64,000 nt of DNA from DASXRU01 sp034665305 (lineage in GTDB: Bacteria; Acidobacteriota; Blastocatellia; Pyrinomonadales; Pyrinomonadaceae), in NCBI GenBank assembly GCA_034665305.1, contig JAXDFZ010000018.1, positions 248,001-312,000 of the forward strand. Reading direction: 5' to 3'. The notes beneath the pieces are model-generated. The model saw only the letters and a program-made list of their open reading frames with translations. It had not been told where the DNA came from and made no database searches. This document shows positions 55,757-64,000 of the stretch, in pieces. Position numbers and translations under genes: made by a program. Each line of letters opens with the position of its first letter. The stretch's first letter is position 1.

Positions 55757-57192
55757 CCGTCATAAAACCCGGCCAAGCCGTAGGACTTATCTAACAATTC
55801 GACCGGGTGACAAACCCGTAAATCCAGACCTGCCAGTTTGGCTCCGGCTCCGATCTGCATGTGGCATCCTGCATTCCCGGTCGCTAACACTGACGCGCCG
55901 GACTCTTCGATGTGTTTGAGTTTCTGCGCCAGGACTCTCCCGGATAAGTCTTCTTCCAATAAGTTATAGACGCCTGCTCCGCCACAGCAAACATCGCTCC
56001 CAGCCAACGGCACAAACTTCAGGTTAGGCACTGCGCCGAGCATCGCAAGTGAAGCGTCACCGCCGTGTTGTCCATGCAGCAGGTGGCAGGAACCGTCGTA
56101 GGTAACCGGTGTTGAGCCAATCGCAGCGCCGTCACGACAACCGGTCGCTTCCAATTGTTGGCCAATATCCCGCACGCGCGCGCTGAACGCTCGAGCCCGG
56201 TCCCCATAGGATTCATCGTCGCCGAGCAAGTGAGCATAGGAAACCAGCATGGCGCCGCAACCACCGGCGGTTGTGATGATTGGCACCGGCGTGGTTTCTG
56301 GGTCGGCCAGTGCCTGATTGGAGGAGGAGACAGGCAGGAATGCCTGTCCTACTTCGCCGCCGGTACTGCTGCTGCCGTCTGGCCCTGAAATCTGATCGAA
56401 TGCGTCGATATTTTGACGAGCCAAACGGCGCGCGCCTTCGAGGTCTCCCGCATGAGCATGCAGTGCGCCACAGCAAACCTGACCTGGTGGACTGGTCACG
56501 GCACAACCATTTACGCCTAGTACGCGTTCCGTGGCCCGGTTCACACGTACGAACAACCCATCGGTAACGCAGCCCCGGAATAGCTGAGCGCCGGTATTTG
56601 TGTTTGCGTCACCCTGCTCGTTTCCATTGGCGGACACGCCACGGTTGGCTTCCATGATGGCGAACGCCGGCGTAGAGCTTTGCAGCAGTAACAAGGCAAA
56701 CTCAAAGCGCGGCGAGACAAGTTTCGCTAGTCCTGTCCGCAACAACAACGATGCGAGACCGCTTTGCCGCATCATACGGCCGGCGCCAAAGGCCGCGCGT
56801 AAACGCGCCGGCTGCAACCAAACATGGCGCAGCACGAAGCGCATCAACGAATATCTCGGGCCGCGACGCGCCGGCGCTGACAGAATTTCTGAGCGGGCGG
56901 CTTCCAGCAACTCACCATACTGCACGCCCGCCGGGCAAACGGTTTCGCACGCGCGGCAACCAAGGCAGCGATCGATGTGGCGCTGAAACGCAGGGGAAGT
57001 TTTCGGCAGGCGGCCTTCTTCGACCGCGCGCATCAGGTAAATGCGGCCGCGCGGGCTGTCGTTCTCATCGCCGGTAACGACGTAAGTGGGACAGGCTTCC
57101 AGGCACAAGCCGCAATGCACACAGGCAAGGATCTTATCTTCCTGGGCCGCGAGGATCGATGTGAGTTGGGACGACGCCAAGTGATTTCTCAA
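55726..57192 (-). CDS. glcF: glycolate/D-lactate oxidase iron-sulfur subunit, GlcF family
   Basis: A 488-residue soluble subunit with two 4Fe-4S clusters: C24VHCGLCLEAC34P and C76LGCRACETVC86P. Two CCG (cysteine-rich, DUF224) domains follow, with VCCGALHAHAGD, GGCGAML and VCCGGAGVYNLLEEDLSGRVLAQKLKHIEESG. It passes electrons from the FAD subunit(s) to the quinone pool. Residues 281-288 are VGQAFLPV from a palindromic repeat that interrupts the linker before the second domain, and the tail SEPPAVAGG is repeat-derived. The start is a TTG at 57192, at the edge of another repeat; there is no clear ribosome-binding site. The matching GlcD-GlcE fusion is at 59268, with a ggt gene in between. Confidence 0.9.
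   Translation of the reverse strand: MRNHLASSQLTSILAAQEDKILACVHCGLCLEACPTYVVTGDENDSPRGRIYLMRAVEEGRLPKTSPAFQRHIDRCLGCRACETVCPAGVQYGELLEAARSEILSAPARRGPRYSLMRFVLRHVWLQPARLRAAFGAGRMMRQSGLASLLLRTGLAKLVSPRFEFALLLLQSSTPAFAIMEANRGVSANGNEQGDANTNTGAQLFRGCVTDGLFVRVNRATERVLGVNGCAVTSPPGQVCCGALHAHAGDLEGARRLARQNIDAFDQISGPDGSSSTGGEVGQAFLPVSSSNQALADPETTPVPIITTAGGCGAMLVSYAHLLGDDESYGDRARAFSARVRDIGQQLEATGCRDGAAIGSTPVTYDGSCHLLHGQHGGDASLAMLGAVPNLKFVPLAGSDVCCGGAGVYNLLEEDLSGRVLAQKLKHIEESGASVLATGNAGCHMQIGAGAKLAGLDLRVCHPVELLDKSYGLAGFYDGSEPPAVAGG
56328..56352. repeat. VGQAFLPV palindrome, copy 7 (inside glcF)
   Basis: AGACAGGCAGGAATGCCTGT followed by CCTAC, one base different from the consensus at the outer edge. Read on the minus strand in frame as VGQAFLPV, exactly as in lhr and the flavoprotein gene. 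Confidence 0.85.
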
Positions 57193-57194
57193 CC

Positions 57195-57432
57195 AGCCTG
57201 CGGAGCAGGCGGAATATCAGTAGCCCACAGCGCGAGCGGTGGGTTCAGGCCGGCAATATAGAAGGAAGCTCGCGAAGCGAGTGACATAAGACGATCCTTC
57301 GTGGTCAAAGTTTTTTAGCTCCAATAGCTTGGCTCAATAATATGACGCCTTTTCAGGGCCCGGCGTGGTCGGAAACTTGACTACCCACAGCTGGCGCTGT
57401 GGGCTACGAATATTTTGCCTGCTTTGCAGGCT
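57195..57432. repeat. inverted module pair upstream of glcF
   Basis: The left part (57195-57236) joins CAGCCTGCGGAGCAGGCGG to TAGCCCACAGCGCGAGCGGTGGG. The right part (about 57379-57432) carries ACTACCCACAGCTGGCGCTG, TGGGCTACG and GCCTGCTTTGCAGGC in mirrored order. It is a loose inverted doublet filling the glcF-ggt gap, with several mismatches. Confidence 0.55.
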
Positions 57433-57456
57433 CCTTGATCCATAACGCCGCTTAGC

Positions 57457-59223
57457 TCAATACCCAACCGCCACCCCATCGCTGCGGCGCGGATCGGTCG
57501 CGCCCAAACGCATGCCCGTCTTCTCTTCGATCATGATTCCTTCGGCCTCGCCCAGGTAACGCGGTTTGGCCAGTTTGTGACCGCGCGCGAGTAATGCCTG
57601 CTGCGTGTCCCCGGACAATCCGTAAGGTTCGAAGACCAGTTCATCCGGCAACCATTGATGGTGAATGCGCGGTGCGTCAATCGCCTGTTGCATGTTCATG
57701 CTGAAATCTATGACGTTAGTGATTACGCAGAACGCCGTATTGATGATGGTCGGGCCACCCGGACTGCCGACGGTGAACCACAGGCTGCCATCTTTGCGGA
57801 GTACGAAGGTCGGCGTCATGGCGGAAAGCGGGCGCTTGCGGGGCGCCACCGCATTCCGTTCGCCCTGGATCAATCCATACATATTCGGCGTGCCCGGTTT
57901 CGCGGCGAAGTCGTCCATCTCATCGTTCAGAATTATTCCCGTCCCCTTAGCCACCGCCGCTGAGCCGTACGAGTTGTTAAGTGTATATGTGTTCGCGACG
58001 GCGTTGCCCTCGGCATCGACGACGGTGAAGTGCGTGGTCTCTTCCGATTCATATCCCTTGGGCCGTCCCGCGCGCACTTCTTCACTGGTGGACGCGCGCT
58101 CCGCACTGATGGTCCGTCGCAAACGCGCCGCATAGTCCTTATCCACCAAGCCAGCGACCGGCACGTTTACAAAGTCCGTATCGCCCATGTACTCAGCGCG
58201 ATCGGCAAACGCGCGCCGCATCGATTCAGTCATCAGGTGATAGCGTTCGGACGAACCTGAGTCGGTTTTCTTCAGGTCAAACCCTTCGAGAATGTTGAGC
58301 ATTTCGATCAGTACGGCGCCGCCCGAAGATGGCGGCGGCATCGAAATGACTTCATAACCGCGATAGGTCCCGCGCAACGGCGCCCGTTCTCTGGCCACGT
58401 AACCGCTCATGTCGGCCTGCGTAATCAGGCCCTTGTGTCGCTGCACATCGTCGACGATCAGGCGCGCAGTTTCGCCCACGTAGAACTCGTTCGGCCCGCC
58501 CCTCTGCAGGCGCGCGAACGTAGCCGCAAGCTCGGGTTGGCGAAAGATATTGCCTTCGTCGTAGAACTTGCCGTTGTTCAGATAGATGCGCTTCGTATCC
58601 GGATATTGCGAAAGATATTCATCATTGCCGCGCAACGATCGCTCCAAGGCATAAGTCACTGCGAAGCCATTAGCGGCGAGTCGGCGCGCCGGTTCGATCA
58701 ACTGGGACCAGTTGAGTTTGCCGGAACCGTATTTTCGCAAAGCCAGCTCCATCCCCCGCACGGTTCCGGGAACGCCGGCCGCCCGATAACCGACGAGCGA
58801 GCCGCCTTCGCCTTTAATCAGATCGCCGTTCTGGTCGAGGTACGTGTTGCGGGTTGCAGCCGCCGGCGCCATCTCGCGATAATCGATCGCGGTCGTCTTG
58901 CCATTCTTCAAACGGATCATCATGAAGCCGCCGCCGCCAAGGTTGCCGGCTGCGGGATGCGTCACTGCGAGGGCAAACGCCACGGCGATTGCAGCGTCGA
59001 CTGCGTTACCGCCGCGTTTCATAACGTCGACGCCGACTTGCGACGCGACCTGGTTCGTGGAAGCGACCAGGCCGTGCGGCGCGCGAATAGGATCGCGCGA
59101 TGCCGCGAGGGCTGTCGTCCCACTGTGGGTAGATAAGAACAGCCCGGTTTGGGTGGAGGTTACAGCGAACGCGATGGCGACGACGAAAAGCGCGCGAACT
59201 ACAAAAGCAGTTTTGGTTTTCAT
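57457..59223 (-). CDS. ggt: gamma-glutamyltransferase (paralogue 2, canonical)
   Basis: A 588-residue exported Ntn hydrolase that matures by self-cleavage. Signal peptide in MKTKTAFVVRALFVVAIAFAVTSTQ. Family marks: GGNAVDAAIAVAFALAVTHPAAGNLGGGGFMM (71-102), the cleavage site before Thr396 in EETTHFTVVDAEGNAVANT, and SAMTPTFVLRKDGSLWFTVGSPGGPTIIN. It cleaves gamma-glutamyl bonds, such as glutathione, in the periplasm. AGGAAC precedes the ATG. It sits between glcF and the GlcD-GlcE fusion gene; a functional link to either is not evident. Confidence 0.95.
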   Translation of the reverse strand: MKTKTAFVVRALFVVAIAFAVTSTQTGLFLSTHSGTTALAASRDPIRAPHGLVASTNQVASQVGVDVMKRGGNAVDAAIAVAFALAVTHPAAGNLGGGGFMMIRLKNGKTTAIDYREMAPAAATRNTYLDQNGDLIKGEGGSLVGYRAAGVPGTVRGMELALRKYGSGKLNWSQLIEPARRLAANGFAVTYALERSLRGNDEYLSQYPDTKRIYLNNGKFYDEGNIFRQPELAATFARLQRGGPNEFYVGETARLIVDDVQRHKGLITQADMSGYVARERAPLRGTYRGYEVISMPPPSSGGAVLIEMLNILEGFDLKKTDSGSSERYHLMTESMRRAFADRAEYMGDTDFVNVPVAGLVDKDYAARLRRTISAERASTSEEVRAGRPKGYESEETTHFTVVDAEGNAVANTYTLNNSYGSAAVAKGTGIILNDEMDDFAAKPGTPNMYGLIQGERNAVAPRKRPLSAMTPTFVLRKDGSLWFTVGSPGGPTIINTAFCVITNVIDFSMNMQQAIDAPRIHHQWLPDELVFEPYGLSGDTQQALLARGHKLAKPRYLGEAEGIMIEEKTGMRLGATDPRRSDGVAVGY

Positions 59224-59267
59224 TTTTCGTTCCTGGCGGTTGAAAATCTCGAGTGCTGACTTCGCAA

Positions 59268-62231
59268 TTAGACTCCCGCAAATCTCCCGGGCGAAAACGT
59301 TTGCTTCGGATCGAGCTTGTCCTTTACCCGCTTCATCAGGCCCAACGATGCATTACTCACGGCCCACGAATCAAACTCCGATTTGATCTCCGGTGACGCG
59401 TTTTCCACGATCAGCGATCCTCCCAGATCTTCAGCGGTGCTACGCAGATGCTCAAGTGCACGCACGGCTTCACGATAATACAAGGGAGGCTTGGCAAACA
59501 CGCGCACGCGGCCATCACCCGCGCCGGCGTGCCACATCAATTCCGGATGGGAAGCTTCGTCTAGTTTAAGGACTTCTTCAAGGTATTCGGCGAGCGTGTT
59601 CGGAAGAACGCTGGCACGGGAGATCAAGTGCTCCGTGAACCGCAACGGCAACGCTGTCAGGTCCTGCCACAAAGCGCTTTCGTCACCGGCAAAAGTTGCA
59701 CAGTTCAAACCTGCACGGCGCAGCGTTCCCAGCGCCTGCGCAGTTTGATAAATGACCGCCTGCGAAGCTCCGGCAAACTTGAGCAGCATCTGGTGGTGGC
59801 CAGCCGATGCTCCGGTATCGAGTTGCGCGGCCAGTCGCGGCGAAACGATCTCCATTGCCTGCGGCGGGATGTTCCCACCGCACAGGTTGCGTGCGGTAGT
59901 CAAAAGAGTTTTCAGCGCGCCGGACGCGACGATGGTCCTGGTGGTTGCAGGCAAAGGACGAAGCTTGAAGGTCAATTGCGTGATCAAACCAAGCGTGCCG
60001 TAACTTCCGGTGAATAGTTTGCAAAGGTCGTAACCGGCCACATTCTTCACAACGTTTCCGCCGGCTTTTATGATGCGGCCGTCGGCCAGCACAATTCGCA
60101 TCCCAATTACGAAGGTGCGAGGCCGGCCGAGGGTAAAACTTTGCACGCCGCCCACGCCCGTGGCGATGACGCCGCCGAGGGTAGCGCGACCGTCATCCGG
60201 CGGATCGAGCGGCAACCATTGGCCCGCAACCGCAAATTGTTTTTGACAGTCAGCGAGCGTAGCTCCCGCTTGTGCACTGGCCACCAGGTCCGCGGGCTCA
60301 TGCGCGACGAAGCGCGTCAACAACCTGGTGCTGATCATGATGTCCGCCCGAGGTTTTGCGTTTCCTGCATTCAGCCAGGTTCCAGCGCCCATCGGCACCA
60401 CGGTCAAACTATCGCGCGCCGCCAGTCTTAGCAGTTCCGCCGCTGCTTCTTCGGAAGCCGGAGACGCCACGATCGTCTGGTCGCCACCGGGTTTTCCGAC
60501 GGGAGTCTCGGGCGAAACGCGCTCGACGTTTTGCGCTCCGACGATGGCTGCGACCTCGCGCATAACGCGATCTTCGTTAAACTTCGTCGCTACTCGCGCG
60601 CGAGTTTCGACTTGATTGATTCTTGCCCGCGGCGAAAGTCGCGCCCGCAAGTCAGCGCCTCTGCTCGCAACCTGTGTCGAGAAGGAGTTCCTGCCGGACA
60701 AATCAACTTCTCTTGAACTCGCTACGCCATGGGGCTGCGGCGGCGTTGCGCCCGATCCATTCCCTGGGTTCGCAATCGCCGTTGTCTGAGTTTCCGCGAC
60801 TGCCGAGGCTGACAGAGCTGTGTTTGCTACGGCCCGGCCTTCGCCGCAGCCGCGAGGCGCGGGAATGATCTTGCCCGGGTTGCACAAACCGGTAGGATCG
60901 AACGCGGCCCGCACTTGCAACATCGCAGCCATGTCGTCATCAGAAAAGATCAAAGGCAGGTAACTGCTCTTGTCCAGGCCAACGCCGTGTTCGCCGGTGA
61001 TTGAGCCGCCGGCCCGCACGCACGCTTCCATGATCTCGCGGCCGGCTTGCCGCACACGTTCCAGATCGTCGCCGCGACGGGCGTCAAAGCAAATCAAGGG
61101 ATGCAGATTGCCGTCGCCGGCGTGAAAAACGTTGGCCAGTAGCAGATTGTATTGCGCGCTGATGCGATAAGTCTCCGCCAGCACTTCTGGTAGTCGCGAA
61201 CGCGGCACGACGGCATCCTGAATCATGACGTCGGGAGACAAACGTCCCACCGCGCCGAACGCACCTTTGCGTGCCGCCCAAAGTTTCTTGCGCTGCTGAT
61301 CATCTTCCGCCAAGCTGACATGACGCGCGCCATGTTCGGTGCAAATTGCCGCAACTCTTTCTGCTTCGTCATCCAAGCCGGCTTCAATTCCATCCAGTTC
61401 AATTAGCAACGCCGCAGCGGCGTCCTGCGGCAAGCCCGCGGCGAAAACACTGGCTTCCACGGCGCGAATGATTGCACCATCAAGCATCTCGAGCGCGGCC
61501 GGTATCAGACCAGCCGCGATGATTGCTGACACGGCGCGACTGGCAGCGTTGACGTCGGTAAAGTCGGCCAGCAGAGTACGCACTGCCGGCGGAATCGGCG
61601 AGAGCCTGACAGTAGCTTCAGTGGCAATTCCGAACGTGCCTTCCGATCCGACAAATACACCGAGCAGATCGTAGCCGGGCTTATCCACGCCGCCTCCGCC
61701 CAGATCAATGATCTGACCGTCGGAGAGGACTACGCGCGCGGCCAACACATGATCGGTTGTGGTGCCGTACTTCAAACAGTGAATGCCGCCGGCGTTCTCC
61801 GCGATGTTGCCGCCAATGGTGCAGGCGGGCTGGCTGGAGGGATCGGGCACGTAGTAAAGACCATGCGGCGAAATTGCGCGCGACAACTGTGCGTTTACTA
61901 AACCGGTTTGCACTACGGCAATACGATTTTCGGTGTCAATGCTTAGGATGCGGCGCATGCGCGCCAGTTCAATTACTACGCCGCGATCGATGGAGAGTGC
62001 ACCGCCGGATAAACCAGTGCCGGCGCCCCGCGGCGCAAACGAGACGCGCTCGCGGACCAGCAACTGCAACACCTCGGACACTTGTTCGGTGGTTTCGGGA
62101 AAGACTACGGCGCGCGGGGCATGCTTGTGCTGCGGCAGACCATCGCATTCGTAAACGATCAGCTCGTCAGGTTCAGACAGTACATTTTCACTGCCGACAA
62201 TTGCGCCCAGCTGATTTACGAGTGTATCCAC
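59268..62231 (-). CDS. glcD: GlcD-GlcE fusion: FAD-linked glycolate/D-lactate oxidase
   Basis: A 987-residue two-module flavoprotein. The N-terminal module (about 1-470) is GlcD: PMHH-type FAD-binding fold with RGAGTGLSGGALSIDRGVVIELARM, PDPSSQPACTIGGNIAENAGGIHCLKYG and HAGDGNLHPLICFD, closing with GITGEHGVGLDKS-like SITGEHGVGLDKSSYLPLIF. A long, low-complexity linker (about 470-570) leads to GlcE (about 570-987): VVPMGAGTWLNAGNAKPRADIMIS, DPPDDGRATLGGVIATGVGG, and GGNVVKNVAGYDLCKLFTGSYGTLG. In E. coli glcD and glcE are separate. Together with GlcF it should oxidise glycolate or D-lactate into the respiratory chain. Start is a GTG at 62231. Confidence 0.93.
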   Translation of the reverse strand: MDTLVNQLGAIVGSENVLSEPDELIVYECDGLPQHKHAPRAVVFPETTEQVSEVLQLLVRERVSFAPRGAGTGLSGGALSIDRGVVIELARMRRILSIDTENRIAVVQTGLVNAQLSRAISPHGLYYVPDPSSQPACTIGGNIAENAGGIHCLKYGTTTDHVLAARVVLSDGQIIDLGGGGVDKPGYDLLGVFVGSEGTFGIATEATVRLSPIPPAVRTLLADFTDVNAASRAVSAIIAAGLIPAALEMLDGAIIRAVEASVFAAGLPQDAAAALLIELDGIEAGLDDEAERVAAICTEHGARHVSLAEDDQQRKKLWAARKGAFGAVGRLSPDVMIQDAVVPRSRLPEVLAETYRISAQYNLLLANVFHAGDGNLHPLICFDARRGDDLERVRQAGREIMEACVRAGGSITGEHGVGLDKSSYLPLIFSDDDMAAMLQVRAAFDPTGLCNPGKIIPAPRGCGEGRAVANTALSASAVAETQTTAIANPGNGSGATPPQPHGVASSREVDLSGRNSFSTQVASRGADLRARLSPRARINQVETRARVATKFNEDRVMREVAAIVGAQNVERVSPETPVGKPGGDQTIVASPASEEAAAELLRLAARDSLTVVPMGAGTWLNAGNAKPRADIMISTRLLTRFVAHEPADLVASAQAGATLADCQKQFAVAGQWLPLDPPDDGRATLGGVIATGVGGVQSFTLGRPRTFVIGMRIVLADGRIIKAGGNVVKNVAGYDLCKLFTGSYGTLGLITQLTFKLRPLPATTRTIVASGALKTLLTTARNLCGGNIPPQAMEIVSPRLAAQLDTGASAGHHQMLLKFAGASQAVIYQTAQALGTLRRAGLNCATFAGDESALWQDLTALPLRFTEHLISRASVLPNTLAEYLEEVLKLDEASHPELMWHAGAGDGRVRVFAKPPLYYREAVRALEHLRSTAEDLGGSLIVENASPEIKSEFDSWAVSNASLGLMKRVKDKLDPKQTFSPGRFAGV

Positions 62232-62325
62232 GGCGAGTCTGACGGGCCTTCCTTAGCGAGCTGAAGCCGCAATGATACACCACGTGTTATCAAAGCGGAT
62301 GATGACCAGTACGAAGAAACCAACC

Positions 62326-62388
62326 CCACGCGCAATTGATCCCGCGCCGCGCGCAGCCGATCCGACGCCGTGCGCAGTGGATTTGGCA
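62326..62388. repeat. three-unit 21-bp degenerate tandem repeat
   Basis: Units 62326-62346, 62347-62367 and 62368-62388 share CC-x-CGCGCA-x-x-x-GAT-like pattern. In one frame it would read PRAIDPA-PRAADPT-PCAVDLA, but the surrounding frame is not gene-like. Function unknown. Confidence 0.5.
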
Positions 62389-62468
62389 CCGTACTTTAGA
62401 ACTCCAACCCGGCGCGCAACGATGCCAAACGCCCGGTTTTCGCTCTCACCATCTCAAAGGGTGCATTA

Positions 62469-62650
62469 CTGGGTCAGTTTCATCTCCTCCTTGGCCACCT
62501 GACTTCAGTCAGGTGATCAGGGGCACTGCATTCATCTTCTAACCGTTTTAACGGTTTACTGCGAAAACCATTGAAACGGTTAACCAAATATCGCCCATCT
62601 CGATCACCGCACTGAAGTGCGGTGCTAATGAGATTCTCAAACTGACCCAG
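62469..62650. repeat. MITE-like element with 12-bp terminal inverted repeats and AACCGTTTTAACGGTTTA core (copy 2)
   Basis: Perfect 12-base terminal inverted repeats (CTGGGTCAGTTT at 62469-62480, AAACTGACCCAG at 62639-62650) frame a 182-base palindromic element. Inside are ACCTGACTTCAGTCAGGT and ACCGCACTGAAGTGCGGT palindromes and the same core (TAACCGTTTTAACGGTTTA, then AACCATTGAAACGGTTA) as in the element at 23968. No protein is encoded. It lies in the 553-base gap before the secreted kinase-like gene. Confidence 0.8.
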
Positions 62651-62784
62651 CTCAATCGGTGCGCTGCGGGTTGCTACGGTCAGGGTCTGGCGATAACATA
62701 CGGTTCGAATTAGCCTTTCTCTCCCAGCGTTACGCCCCCTGAACCCCCTCAATTGCCCCCCATTTAACTCGAATAGGTGATGAA

Positions 62785-63744
62785 ATGTTGAACCCAAGAC
62801 TGTTTAGGACCCTGGCGTTTTCAGTTACGTGCGGCGTTCTGATGTCCTTATCGGGCGCGGTGGCAGTCGCTAAAAAGCCCAAGCCGGCCCCGCGCGGTGT
62901 ACCGGTTCTATGGCGCGCGCCGACAAACATCCGCTCGCGCGATCTCTTCCTTGGCCCAGGCGGCACGGCGATGAAACCTGATCTGCGTGACATCAAGTTT
63001 CTCGAAGACGAAAAGGGAGGTTACTCAACCAAGTTCCGTATCCGCGACGGATCGGGACGCGAATGGGTTGCCAAGGTGGGCAAGGAAGCACAAGCCGAGA
63101 CTGCGGCCGTGCGATTGCTGTGGGCGGCGGGCTACGAGACCGAAGTCAATTACCTTGTGCCGCGTTTGACTATTCCCGGCCGCGGAACATTCGAGGACAT
63201 CCGGCTGGAAGCGAGACCAAAGTCAGAAAAACGCGCCGGCGAATGGAAGTGGACGCAAAATCCCTTCACCGGCAAGCGCGAGTTCCAGGGACTGAAGGTG
63301 ATGATGTTGCTGCTGGGAAATTGGGACATCAAGGACTCCAACAACGAAATCGTTACTGTAAAGGAGACGAAGCGGCTGCGCTATATCATCAGCGATTTGG
63401 GAGCCACCTTTGGCAAGACGGGAAGCCTGCCGCTCTTCTGGCGCATCACTCGTAGTCGCAACAATCCTGAGGACTATGAGAAAGCAAGCTTCATCGAAGG
63501 AGTAAGATCGAACCATGTGGTCAATTTCCGTTACGGCGGTAAGAAGCGCGAGATTTTTGACAACATCACAGTGGCCCACGCGAAGTGGATTGGAAGCTTG
63601 CTCTCGCAACTCAGCCAGGACCAAATCAGGGACGCGTTCAGGGCAGGGAACTACAACGAGGAAGATATTTCATTGCTGACAGAGGGCGTGATGGACCGGA
63701 TTGCGCAACTGCGTAGCATCTCGCGTAATAGATCGCGGCGGTGA
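62785..63744 (+). CDS. exported protein with kinase-like motifs, unknown function
   Basis: A 319-residue protein with a signal peptide (LFRTLAFSVTCGVLMSLSGAVAVAK). Family not recognised. Motifs reminiscent of atypical protein/lipid kinases are in the right order: KGGYSTKFRIRDGSGREWVAKVGKEAQAET (Lys97 as nucleotide-binding Lys, Glu105 as its partner), NWDIKDSNN (D181-x-K-x-x-N186, like the D-x-K-x-x-N catalytic loop) and YIISDLGATFG (D204-L-G, like DFG). A classical glycine-rich loop is not clear. If active, it would be a secreted kinase, which is rare in bacteria. The ATG at 62785 has AGGTGA upstream. Single gene. Confidence 0.7.
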   Translation: MLNPRLFRTLAFSVTCGVLMSLSGAVAVAKKPKPAPRGVPVLWRAPTNIRSRDLFLGPGGTAMKPDLRDIKFLEDEKGGYSTKFRIRDGSGREWVAKVGKEAQAETAAVRLLWAAGYETEVNYLVPRLTIPGRGTFEDIRLEARPKSEKRAGEWKWTQNPFTGKREFQGLKVMMLLLGNWDIKDSNNEIVTVKETKRLRYIISDLGATFGKTGSLPLFWRITRSRNNPEDYEKASFIEGVRSNHVVNFRYGGKKREIFDNITVAHAKWIGSLLSQLSQDQIRDAFRAGNYNEEDISLLTEGVMDRIAQLRSISRNRSRR

Positions 63745-63752
63745 ACGTCTTA

Positions 63753-63952
63753 AAGCGCCGAAGGCGCGTAATGTAATAGCCTGGGCCAGCGGCCCCGGTC
63801 ACGAACTCGTAACCAAAAGTCATAGCGCTGGAAGCGCGAAATAGGTTTTACCTCAACACTATTTCGCGCTTTCAGCGCTTTCTATATTTTGGGGTCACTA
63901 ACTTCTTCCTGGGCCGTTGGCCCAGGCTATTACATTTCGCGCCTCGGCGCTT
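63753..63952. repeat. 200-bp compound inverted repeat near the window end
   Basis: Outer AAGCGCCGAAGGCGCG / CGCGCCTCGGCGCTT, middle AATGTAATAGCCTGGGCCA / TGGCCCAGGCTATTACATT and inner AGCGCTGGAAGCGCGAAATA / TATTTCGCGCTTTCAGCGCT modules are nested around a short centre. The design equals the 18037-18237 element with other sequences. It starts 8 bases after the stop of the preceding gene. Confidence 0.85.
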
Positions 63953-64000
63953 TTCAACGGTCACTTGTTTCGGTGGGCTCGCGTCTTCCCCATAACGGGT

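Noticed and set aside
62272..62502. 76-codon ORF over the 21-bp tandem repeat
   Set aside because: Apart from the repeat-driven P-x-A-x-D pattern the translation has no protein-like features and no ribosome-binding site was seen.

Overview
The window looks like a chromosomal segment of an Acidobacteriota genome, most likely class Blastocatellia (Pyrinomonadaceae-like). The supporting signs are moderately high GC, a VWFA-related protein of the family typical of Acidobacteria, two very large TonB-dependent receptors with N-terminal carboxypeptidase-regulatory-like domains, two BNR/sortilin-like secreted proteins, and an unusual load of short palindromic repeats. No rRNA, tRNA, CRISPR array, phage or transposase gene was seen. 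The taxonomic call is inference from gene content, not from a marker gene.

Layout. 1-8 kb: a small conserved basic protein, a repeat island, a full-length Lhr helicase, divergent from it a stand-alone LigD-type primase-polymerase, then a BaiN/HI0933-type flavoprotein. 8-26 kb: secreted and exported enzymes (two sortilin-like BNR proteins, a CocE/NonD hydrolase, gamma-glutamyltransferase, S9 peptidase), a CPBP-like membrane protein, a VWFA-related protein, a ParDE toxin-antitoxin pair, a methyltransferase and a VOC protein. 26-31.4 kb: a surface-polymer/peptide cluster of Wzz/BY-kinase, HPr-kinase-like ATPase, a PqqD domain fused to a transmembrane segment and a six-cysteine tail, and an NTP_transf_5 nucleotidyltransferase. 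31.4-35.6 kb: an unrecognised 433-residue protein, a small membrane protein, a class V aminotransferase and a LysR regulator. 35.7-44.1 kb: a one-direction operon for peptidoglycan salvage. 44.2-54.3 kb: a CADD-like enzyme, two TonB receptors that share a promoter (the second is broken by one extra G in a G6 run), a TPR protein, and a small secreted protein with twelve cysteines in a mirror-symmetric spacing. 54.5-64 kb: NagA, glycolate/D-lactate oxidase genes (GlcF and a GlcD-GlcE fusion) flanking a second gamma-glutamyltransferase, and a secreted protein with kinase-like motifs.

How the genes work together. The clearest pathway is muropeptide rescue. A fused serine amidase (AmiE-like) and exo-muramidase (NamZ/DUF1343) and a NagZ-type GH3 glucosaminidase carry export signals. 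A sodium:solute symporter is the likely importer. A BadF-type sugar kinase (MurK-like) and MurQ convert MurNAc to GlcNAc-6-phosphate and D-lactate; NagA, 10 kb downstream, deacetylates GlcNAc-6-phosphate. The GlcDE/GlcF oxidase could consume the D-lactate, but this link is inference.

The most unusual items are: (1) the secreted twelve-cysteine protein, whose Cys spacing reads the same forwards and backwards, suggesting a disulfide-zipped helical hairpin, with a near-consensus promoter; (2) the PqqD-membrane-Cys-rich fusion in the BY-kinase cluster; (3) several palindromic repeat families, often as inverted doublets, one of which lies inside three different genes in the same frame as VGQAFLPV and another of which supplies the C-terminal tails and stop codons of two convergent genes; (4) the 65-bp upstream element shared by the two TonB receptor genes.
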